A stretch of 64,000 nucleotides of DNA from Mayamaea pseudoterrestris (Eukaryota; Bacillariophyta; Bacillariophyceae; Sellaphorales; Sellaphoraceae): assembly GCA_027923505.1 (NCBI GenBank), contig BROI01000007.1, positions 992,001 to 1,056,000 on the forward strand. Direction: 5' to 3'. Positions 1-8,400 of the stretch are shown here, piece after piece. The notes beneath the pieces are model-generated. The model saw only the letters and a list, made by a program, of their open reading frames with translations, was not told where the DNA came from and made no database searches. The position numbers were made by a program, and so were the translations under genes. Positions within the stretch are counted from its first letter, which is position 1. Every line of letters begins with the position of its first letter.

Positions 1-282
1 CGGCTGATGAGACGACAGGATGACGACGTAAGCTACGTGTTATATTGGAGGATGAATCAGCATCCAATAGGCTCTTTCGTGACCATGCGAGACTTGTCGA
101 CTCATCGAAAGAGGTCGGTGGCGTTGATGGTCGTCGACGATGTGATGATTGTGACGGTCCAGCACCGCTGATGACGTCATCGAATGAGTCACGGTCCGTT
201 TTTTAAACGATCGCGACCATGGCGATGATTGGATTTGTGATTTCTACTTTCTATAGCTGTTGAGCGAACTACCCTTGCAATC
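1..282. promoter_or_regulatory. upstream region of the methyltransferase gene, with a CRE-like palindrome
   Basis: No coding region is recognised here. A perfect palindromic TGACGTCA lies at 172-179, about 104 bp before the ATG at 283. This is the core bound by CREB/ATF-type bZIP proteins, and in diatoms TGACGT/ACGTCA cores are known from CO2/cAMP-responsive promoters. That it works here is inference. Confidence 0.35.
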
Positions 283-1174
283 ATGGCCTTCTACCGACTC
301 ACTTCATCGAATCGGATGAGACTGCTTGCATTTATGTGTACTGGCATTATTTGCAGAGCGTTTCATGCTCCATCACTTCGCATGCAGCGTTTCGATCGTT
401 TTGCTCGCTATGCATCGTCGTCGTCATCATCACTCATTGAAATGGTGCTACAGAATCCAAAGTGGCCTCCAACGTGGCCATACTCGGACGAAGATTTTCA
501 GCGACGAGACGAAACGGACGATGCATTCTTTTACGAGCAACCCCGACTCGTCTACCACATTGACGAAGCAGCAGTGCAAGCATTGACGAGTTACTATGCT
601 ACGCAACTACGCGACGGAATGGACGTTTTGGATATATGTAGCTCCTGGGTGAGTCACTATCCAAAGAACTTTACGGGAAACAAAGTTGTCGGCCTGGGCA
701 TGAACGAGTATGAATTGAGTCAGAATCCAATCTTGACCGACTATGTTGTCGCAAACTTGAACAAGGAACCGATATTGCCATTCGAGGAAAACAGTTTCGA
801 CGTTGTCACGTGCGTCGTATCCGTCGACTACCTCAACAAGCCGCTGCAAGTTTTTCGGGAGATTGGACGCGTACTGCGGCCTGGTGGCCAGTGCATCTTG
901 TCCATGTCGAATCGATGCTTTCCGACCAAGGCGTTTCAAATTTGGTTGCAGACGAGGTGAGACATAATATCTAACTTGATGGTTGCGTCGAAACGTCGAG
1001 TGCGTCGTCTCACACAACCGTACTATACACAGCGACATTGAGCATGTGTTCATCGCAGGAAGCTTCTTCCACTACGCTGGTGCGTTTGATGCGCCAGAAA
1101 GTATTGACATTAGTCCAAACCCCGGCAGAAGCGATCCATTGTACATTGTAAAGGCGCATAAGAAGACTATCTAG
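283..1174 (+). CDS. class I SAM-dependent methyltransferase, probably plastid-targeted
   Basis: Two exons, 283-956 and 1033-1174, give 271 residues. The 76-nt intron runs from GTGAGA to CACAG and splits a Ser codon (AG|C). The C-terminal half has the Methyltransf_11 layout: a degraded motif I after VLDIC (near residue 116), then an acidic strand ending FDVVTCVVSVDYL and FREIGRVLRPGG. The second exon carries SPNPGRSDPLY, which I associate with an algal and plant methyltransferase-like family of unknown substrate. The N-terminus has a hydrophobic stretch ending GIICR|AFHAP, which fits a signal peptide followed by the Phe-containing motif of secondary-plastid import. The start could be 283 or the in-frame ATG at 316. 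It is convergent with AP-1 gamma, 46 bp between stops. Substrate unknown. Confidence 0.75.
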
Positions 1175-1220
1175 CTGTAAATCAATTGAAACTATCTAGC
1201 ATTTCTTTTTTGTAACATGG

Positions 1221-4200
1221 CTAATACTCGCCAACAGGGAAACCCGACACTGTTGCCATGTGCTCCATCTTTTGACCATTGACAGTGAAGCTGACTTTTA
1301 TCTTGAGCATTAGATTCTTCGTTCCAAGCATGGAATTGGTCACGACAATCTTTTGCGTGACTTCCTTGGCATTACCGCCAGAGACTGGAACGGTGGTGGA
1401 GCTCGGTGGGTCCATTTGCATCTGCACATACTTTGGAACGGCCACTTGAAGGTTGAGTCCACGCACGGGTGAGCCAGTCGTATTCTTGAAACAGGCAGCA
1501 AGCTCGGATCGTTGGTTGTTCGTTGGATCAGGCTTGGAATATTCAAACTCAGCGGAGAGACCATTGTGACTAAAACCCATCACTCTGGGTTTTGTTGGCG
1601 TTGCGGGGGCAGGAGTCGACGCGACACTTATAGAACCAAAGAGGTCGACGGGAGCGCTAGTCTGCACAGGAGGCGCTCCGAATAAGTCAATCGCTGTATT
1701 GGAAGTCGGAGCCAAAGAGGTTGACGTAGCTGATGCGGTCGTCGGAGGAGCACCAAACAAATCCATAGGATTCGCAAACGCTGGCGACGGCGCTGCAACA
1801 GCAGGAGCCGAAAATGGATCGTATCCCAGAGATGGCGCAGCAGCTGTCGACGTTTGTGCGGAGAATACCTCTGACAACAAGTCCATGTCACTCTTGGCTG
1901 CCTCGCCAACGGGGGCGAAACTTGTCCCATTCTGCGCAGGAGTTGCTGACGACGATCCAAACATGTCATTTAAATCAAGCAAATCACCTCCATTGGCCGG
2001 GGCAGCCGCTCGCTGCGGTCGCGTCGTAGTTACCCCGCCGTCTTCCATATTTTCAGCAGCCAGGCGCTTCTCCAGCACTTTCTGGTCAACTACCGGCATC
2101 CGTGCAATGGCATCTTGAGCAGCCTTCATTACGGCCGGACTGACGCTATCACCGTTACTAACGCTGCTTGTCACACCGAAAATGTCGTCCTCCTTGGGAA
2201 CAGGAGCTGACTTGACACCCTTTGCCGCGTTGATTAAAGCAAGATATTCACATGATCGGAGTTGCAGCTCCAGCGAGCGAGACGTTGAGTGCTTGGTCAA
2301 AACAGCATTGATCATGCCAAGAGCCACAGCATCACCAGAATCAGCAAAGCGATTACTGAGTTTTGCGTACGTTGTTAGAGCGCGATTCTTGATATGCTCC
2401 AAGCATCCATGATGTTCCGTGACGCGCTCAATCGTTTGCACTACATCAATCGGTGCAAGCGCTTCCAAAGTAACAGGAGTTGATTGGGAGGCAAGCGCCA
2501 AGTCATCAGTATCGGTAGCCTGAGGAACATACGTGCAAGGCTGCAGTAACAAGTCCCCATACTCGCCAATGCACCAGATACCAATCAACAAGAGACCTGT
2601 CTGCGATCCATCATCGTCTCGTATCGCCTTGACCAACTTGTGAGCAGCGAACGCATGCGTATCCCGGTCGGCGCGAGAGATGTAAACAGCTGTAGCGCTC
2701 TGGAAAACGTTGCTGGCTTCGCGACCGGCAATGGTTAGTGTCGTGATCAGCGTATCTACCCTCCATCTGTCATTCGGACTATAGCGGTCAACGACTTTCA
2801 AGACCCTGTTGCAAATGTCAGCCTTGTGTTCCCTTGGACAAAGAACAAGATAATTCAATAGTTCAGCCGTCAACTGCTCAACATTGCTTTCGTTTACAAG
2901 ATGATAAATTAACTCCAACGCTCGCTGACGAATACTAATGTCTGGATCCCTCAAGCAGTCAACCACAGTCTGACGATGGCGCTGCAACGCGGACATGGCA
3001 TTATTGGCAGACTCGTTCACCATTCCCGACACTAATGCATCATCACCGCGTCCCATTTGATTCTGCTCCTGAATGCATCTCGACAGCGTGTTCAACGCGA
3101 CGTAGCGAATGTTGTTATCGCGATTCAAGAGAAACCGCCCGAGAATGTTAACGGCCAACACACGCAAACCATCCTCACTCTCCGTCCCCATGATGGTTTG
3201 CACGCACTCGTACAGAATCGCGTTGCCGGCATTCTTGGCCGTTTCCGTATTCGTTGCAACCTGCGCGAGAACATCATTCATTTGCTCGGATGCTTCCAAA
3301 TTGTTGCAGCCAAGCAAACGCAGTAGCGTCAATAATTGAACCTGCAAAAAGGGATCCGCAACACCTCCAACGTCATGGTCCGGCGAGAATCCAGTGTTGG
3401 TCAACAAGTTGCGAAGCATTTTGGCCAGCGTAGGAACTAGTCTCAAGAAGGCCTTGCGACAATCCGTTTGAAACGGATCCTCACCTTCCTCCTCGGCAAA
3501 CTTGTAGTCCACCATGAGTACCGTCGTCATGAGCTGTACAATGGTGATGAGCACTCCATGACTCTTGTCCTTCAGCAATGTAACGACGCGATCAACAAAA
3601 TCTTCCACCATGTCGGGGCACTTGGAGAGGCAGCGCGCCATGGCGAGGCAGGCCTTTTTTCTCAAATAGGGGTTCTGCGACTTTAAATGCTTGTCCACTT
3701 CGGGCGCAAGGTCTCTGCTCATGTCGGCAGTCGCAAGGTTTCCAATCGCACAGAGAGCGAGTCCAGCAATAAACTTGTTTTCGTTGTTCAAGTCATTCTT
3801 GAGTGCGTTGGTGGCAAGCATGAGCACGTCGGCTTCCTCCGAAAGCAAAAGCATCATACCAAGGTACCCAATTCTCTTTTCCGGGAAGTGCGGCGAAGCG
3901 CATAGTTTCATACATTCCAGTTGTCCAAAGTGTGTCGGATATCCTGCAAGTGTATCAATGTAAGGAGAGTGAGTATCTAATGTCGCAGAATGAGGTGCGA
4001 CTAACAATTTTTCATTGGCCGCCATCGGCAACGCTAATTGAAACGAAATTGGCAACCATGTAATACATAACAATTCTTATTCTCACACTATGCATCTTTA
4101 CTTTCTAAGTGAGTAAGAGAAAACAGCAAGACTTACCAAGCATGTGCATGAATAAAAGCTTGGCAACGTTTCGGTGTCGGAAATGAACCTGCTCCTCACG

Positions 4201-4396
4201 AATAGCAGTACGGATCATCGCACTCTCCTTGGCTGTAAAAATCAAAAAGGCATTGCCAGACGAATAAGTATTTAAAGGGTAGTTGAAACATGCAGTTTGC
4301 CTGCATTACCGATGACTTACCAATGACTGCTCGCTCCTCGGCCACCGTCTTGCAGGCCCGCACTTTGCGAATGAGTTCTCGCAGTTTCATCGACAT
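1221..4396 (-). CDS. AP1G: AP-1 complex subunit gamma (gamma-adaptin)
   Basis: Three exons on the minus strand (4321-4396, 4137-4232, 1221-3943) give 964 residues, with introns of 88 and 193 nt. The first exons encode MKLRELIRKVRACKTVAEER and ESAMIRTAIREEQVHFRHRN, followed by GYPTHFGQLECMKLCASP and RIGYLGMMLLL. This is the classic start of the large-adaptin trunk of armadillo-like helices. A long Ala/Pro/Ser linker with DLFG and DLLDLNDMFG motifs (clathrin- and accessory-binding type) follows at about 690-840, and a gamma-adaptin ear closes the protein (about 845-964, RVMGFSHNGLSAEFEYSK). Gamma-adaptin is a core subunit of the AP-1 clathrin adaptor at the trans-Golgi and endosomes. The ear and the N-terminus separate it from alpha and delta adaptins. 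Start chosen at MSMKLREL (4396); 4390 is an equally good ATG. Confidence 0.93.
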
Positions 4397-4767
4397 AATG
4401 AATTTTTTTAACTTCACAAGATATCAAAAGCAACTATATAAGGATTCGCAAGAGTCTATACAAGGACAGCTAGCGTCGCAAGGCGTGTATATAAACGCGC
4501 TGGTTAGGATTCACCCCTCCGTCTTTCACCATGGCGGCGCAGCAGCACGCGACGGGCGGCTCATGACCCGATGACCCAATGAATCTGATCCCCAAGTGAG
4601 GAAGTCATCATCAGCTATGGATGTGCCGCCTACCGACATGCACTGGTACGCTCTAAAAGACTGCAAACAAGAGAAAGAATAGCTTTACTGTTAACAATTA
4701 AATGTAACGACTTGATCAAGATCCGGTCAATATGTGGGTCATGCCAGCTTCCTGACTACCAGGTATT
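4397..4767. other. intergenic region between Erv1 (3' end) and AP-1 gamma (5' end)
   Basis: About 370 bp holding the promoter side of AP-1 gamma and the 3' flank of Erv1, both on the minus strand. I see no further gene. Short open frames here are not supported. Confidence 0.5.
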
Positions 4768-5499
4768 TTATTGACAATCGTCGCGACTACTTTTTCTCCA
4801 TCGCTCATCCAAATTCTTAATGTCGCACGAAAAGAAGGGCTTGCCAAGCTTTTCGTTCACCAGATTGTGCTGCTCGCATAACCATACGCATAAACCTTTT
4901 CTAGACTCCGCTCTAGAGGAAAAGACTTTTACTTGTCAGAAACTCTCATCCACACCAACAAACTCGCATCACGCAGACTCAACAATCGCTCATACGTACG
5001 GAACGGGGCTTTTCTTCAGATTTTCCGCAAAGTCCTCGGCGCAATATGTACAGGGATAGAATCGGGCAATGGCCGCAAAGAAATGACGCACCAGCGTCTG
5101 CTCCGTCTCGGACGGTTGATCGGGATACCATGCGGCCTGCAAACAAAGAAGCAAATACAATGAGAGTGAGGAAGAGCAGGTGATGGATTCCATATACTTT
5201 CTGTAACAGGCAAACATGCAGATAATATAATAGAGATGGCTCACCATTGAATGAAGAAGCGTCCAGGACGATCGTCCAAGTTCAGCACTTTTAGGCGGAC
5301 ACCTGATTGCAGATTGCTGCGACTCAACATCACTACTCAAATCTACGTTTATATTCTTGTCATTAGCGTTCTTGTGTACTCTGTTGCTCGCAGCCTTGAG
5401 CATTGACATCATGTCATCGCATGCGGGTCGGTCGCAGTCGTCCAAAAACGACGGCATGTTTTTCTTGGACGACTTTGCATTTGATTTATCGGCTCCCAT
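4768..5499 (-). CDS. ERV1: FAD-linked sulfhydryl oxidase Erv1/ALR
   Basis: Three exons on the minus strand (5245-5499, 5000-5136, 4768-4912) give 178 residues, with introns of 108 and 87 nt. Erv1 reoxidises Mia40 in the mitochondrial intermembrane space and passes electrons to cytochrome c. The [13 protein letters not shown] helix joins in phase to [13 protein letters not shown]. The catalytic pair is C114-T-Y-C117 ([11 protein letters not shown]), and the structural pair is C143/C160 around [19 protein letters not shown]-terminal C22 and C27 could be a shuttle pair, although the spacing (CxxxxC) differs from yeast CxxC. The third exon begins at 4912 after TCTAG and completes a Pro codon. A reading that stops after KSPVPYV would simply run into intron 2 and lose the conserved C-terminal pair. 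It is divergent from the E2 gene, 302 bp between ATGs. Confidence 0.9.
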
Positions 5500-5801
5500 T
5501 TGACGTTTAAACGAATGCCAACCTTATTATGCGCTTCTGTCTATCTATTTACAAGCTTGCCTTGGTTCCTTGGAACGAACGAAGTGTAGGTCGGACTGCC
5601 GAGAACAATAACGACGAGCATAATGGCGAGAACGGATGAGCAATGGCGCGTGAATCACTTCAGTAACGGAGCGACTTTTCAAGTCTTGGCGCGACGTCGC
5701 GGTCGGGAAGACTTGCAAAGAAGCAAACGACGATACCGAACCGCTCGTCCCCATTGTCCTAGTTTACTTGATCCCGATTCTACTAGAGAGCTCTACAAGC
5801 C
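5500..5801. promoter_or_regulatory. divergent promoter between ERV1 and the E2 gene, with an overlapping upstream ORF
   Basis: This 302-bp spacer serves ERV1 (minus) and the E2 (plus). An ATG at 5623 opens a 65-codon frame that ends at 5820, past the E2 start at 5802 and in a different frame. If it lies in the E2 mRNA it would act as an overlapping upstream ORF. The transcription start is unknown. Confidence 0.4.
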
Positions 5802-6369
5802 ATGTCGAAACGATTACTAAAGGTACGATGACTATAAAATGAAGTGGGAGAGGTAGAATTTCTGCAACTCTCGCGAGCGAGAAACGGAGGCACAATGTCT
5901 GACCCGGCAGCATCGTTCTCGTCTTCGCACCATTGAAACAACCCAGGAACGAAGCAAACTTGAAACAAGTCCCATTGAGTATGTCGCCAACATTGAGCTC
6001 GTCAATGAAGATCTCTTCAAGTGGGACGTGACCATTAAAGGCCCAGCGGACTCTCCGTACGATGGCGGTCGCTTCATTCTCCGCATGGACTTTCCAGCAG
6101 AATATCCCTTCAAGGCTCCCCGACTGGCGTTCATGACCAAAGTGTATCATCCGTCGGTGCTACGAGAATCTGGTGAAATTTGTGGAGCAGTGCTCGGCGC
6201 GTGGGGTCCGACACTGGACGTGAAGCATGTGCTCATGACGGTGTACTCGTTGCTGAAGGATCCGCAGGCGGATCATCCGTTGGACGATGAAATTGCGGAG
6301 CAACTGTCCAAGAAGCCGAAAGAGTTTGAGAAAATGGCCAAGAAGTATACAAAGGATTACGCCAAGTAG
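5802..6369 (+). CDS. ubiquitin-conjugating (E2) enzyme
   Basis: Two exons (5802-5822 and 5911-6369, 88-nt intron, phase 0) give 159 residues. The UBC fold is clear: FKWDVTIKGPADSPYDGG, then FPAEYPFKAPRLAFMTKVYHP, a candidate catalytic Cys98 in SGEICGAVLGAWGPTLDV, and the C-terminal helices with LLKDPQADHPLDDEIAE. E2 enzymes carry ubiquitin or a ubiquitin-like protein as a thioester. The usual HPN tripeptide is HPS here (H87-P88-S89), so the Asn that stabilises the transition state is replaced by Ser. The segment after Cys is also shorter than in Ubc4. It could be an active divergent E2 or one with altered chemistry. I cannot assign the modifier it carries. The first exon encodes only seven residues (MSKRLLK). 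Confidence 0.85.
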
Positions 6370-6498
6370 AAATTGCATGATCGGGTGCTTGGAGAGAGGA
6401 AGCGCATGGCTATGCAAGGGTTTCGTCGCCGGCCTCGACAGTCGATAGCATTTGTACTTAGCAAAAAATTATTTACACTATACACTATCATAATCATA

Positions 6499-7184
6499 CT
6501 ACCAAACTTCATTCGCTTCATCCGTCAGCTGCCATGGATCTTCCACCGTAACTTCTATTATTTCCGGAATCCGCTGCTGCAGGTAATTGGCAATCCGATC
6601 CAGCACCGTCGTTCGTTGATGCCAGTATCGACCTTTGAGCCGCAGCACCACAATGGGGCCGTCCAATCCAACGTAGTCGACGCCTCCGGTGATGCCAACC
6701 CCTCGATTCTCGGCGCTGTAGCCAAAGAGTGTTCCAAGCTCGGCGCGGCAAGCGTTTAGTACACCCAGGACTGTATCCTCGTCTAGTTCCAGTTGTGAGC
6801 CTGATAGACAAGAAAACACGAGTGAGTTGCTCCATCAAAAAATACTTGCAATATTTGAATCAATTTTCAATCATACGCACCAGCTGGAACGCTAATGGGA
6901 GCTATGGACGACGAGCCGTCGTCGTCAATGGATGGCGGCTCCAAGGACGCTCCAACTTGCGCCTTTAGTTCCTGCGAATCCTCCTCCTTGGCGTATGTAT
7001 TTGTGTCTACCAAGTCAGTGTCTTCGTCATCCTCGAGTGCGGCGAAACTGGACCAGTCGCTGGATAGAAACGTTCTTGTCGAGGTAGTGGACGATGCTGA
7101 GAGGGAACTTGATTGGTGAAGTATAGTAAACGACAGGGTAGACTCTAGTAAACAGAGCAGTGCTATTGCTGATATTCTCATCAT
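6499..7184 (-). CDS. NifU C-terminal-domain-like protein without the CxxC motif, probably plastid
   Basis: Two exons on the minus strand (6881-7184, 6499-6800; 80-nt intron) give 201 residues. The N-terminus (MRISAIALLCLLESTLSFTI) is a signal peptide with Phe just after the likely cleavage site, followed by a Ser-rich stretch, which fits secondary-plastid targeting. Residues from about 105 on (DTVLGVLNACRAEL, VDYVGLDGPIVVLRLKGRYW, VLDRIANYLQQRIPEIIEV) resemble the NifU/Nfu Fe-S scaffold domain (LxLxGxCxxCPSS...I...IPEI). The cluster-binding cysteines are replaced: the GACGSCPSS position reads GRYWHQRTT. The protein is therefore unlikely to hold an Fe-S cluster in the usual way. An unrelated fold is possible because similarity is modest. 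It shares an 80-bp spacer with the globin gene. Confidence 0.7.
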
Positions 7185-7264
7185 TAGTCCAAATATGTCA
7201 ATGGTATCTGATCTGCTGCTGAAGAGCTGAAGAGGACGAGCCCGATCAAGACGAATCCTCTTCC
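7185..7264. promoter_or_regulatory. 80-bp divergent spacer between the NifU-like and globin genes
   Basis: The two start codons, 7184 on minus and 7265 on plus, are only 80 bp apart, so both promoters and 5' UTRs must fit here or overlap coding sequence. No clear TATA box is seen. If the globin really starts further in (ATG at 7478) the spacer would be longer. Confidence 0.45.
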
Positions 7265-8266
7265 ATGGCCATCAAGAAGAGTGAAACGCATGCGGTGTCA
7301 CTTCGGGACTACCGGTTGACGCGCGACTCGAATGCGAACGCGCACCATCAATGCGACGATGGTTCGGTTTCGCTGCAGCGGCCATTGAAGCAATCGATGA
7401 TAGAGTCCACACTGCACCTTGATTCACTGTTGATCCCGCAAGAGTTGAAGCACTCATCAATTTACACACCATTTTACATGCAAGCCGGCAACATGGCATC
7501 AACAACGATCAATACAGGAGTCATTCATTCGAATGCACACATTCACAAGGACGAACTCTTGGCAAAGATTGGAGGCGAAGCAACCCTTCACAAGGCGGTG
7601 GATATCTTCTACTCCCGCCTGTTACAAGATGCAGAGCTTCAGCCGTTCTTTCAGCATGCCAACATGACGATCTTAAAGTGGTGAGTGGAATATCATGTAT
7701 GGACTTATTTGAATAAAGTTTCGCCAGAGTGTAAATGATATGTTAGACCGTCGCGCCGCATATGATCCATTTGTGCAAGACCGCGAATGTCGACCAAAGA
7801 GAAACGGCATACGCTTGCACATGCAATTAAAGCCATTGTTGCGTGCCAACAACCAGCTGCAACTTCATTGGTTCTCACGCTCTCACACTTCCATGCATGC
7901 AGGCATCAGTTCAACATCATGTCCATTGCATTCACCCAAGTACCAAACAATGTCGACATTCGTCGGCTCATTCTTTCGAAACACGTTGGCTTGTTTGAAG
8001 ACTGCGGCTTGACGGCGCATCACTACGACATTGTTTGTCGACACTTTGAGGAGACGCTTCAAGATTTACACGTTGATCCAGTCGCCATTGCGCAAGCCAA
8101 GTCTGTCGTTGTTCCGCTGCGCGACGTGTTTGCGGAAGGAGCAGTCAACTGCGTTCAGCAACGAGTGTATGCGCAGCAAAGAAAGCGCTCAATGATTGCT
8201 TTGGCGACGACGAGCCTGGTGGTGCTGGGAGCAATGCAGTTGCTTCGATGGAGAAGGACGTTATGA
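7265..8266 (+). CDS. truncated (2/2) haemoglobin with a C-terminal membrane anchor
   Basis: Two exons (7265-7680 and 7903-8266, 222-nt intron splitting a Trp codon TG|G) give 259 residues. The globin domain lies at about 94-215: LLAKIGGEATLHKAVDIFY with the B-helix Tyr pair region, FFQHANM, and ILSKHVGLFEDCGLTAHHYD with the likely proximal His166. This pattern fits group I (N-type) truncated globins, which bind O2 and NO and can act as NO dioxygenases. After a basic stretch (QQRKRS), residues about 236-253 form one hydrophobic helix (MIALATTSLVVLGAMQLL) followed by RWRRTL, which looks like a tail anchor. The first ~93 residues match nothing I know. ATG 7478 is an alternative start that keeps the whole globin. 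Confidence 0.82.
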
Positions 8267-8400
8267 ATAATGATCGATCAATCAGGATTTATTCAATTAA
8301 GTAGCTACAAAGTTGCATTAAATTGTGAATAAATTCTGGTAATCTATAGATATATAAAGTTATACTGACATATATAAACACATGCGTCGCCACATGGCAC

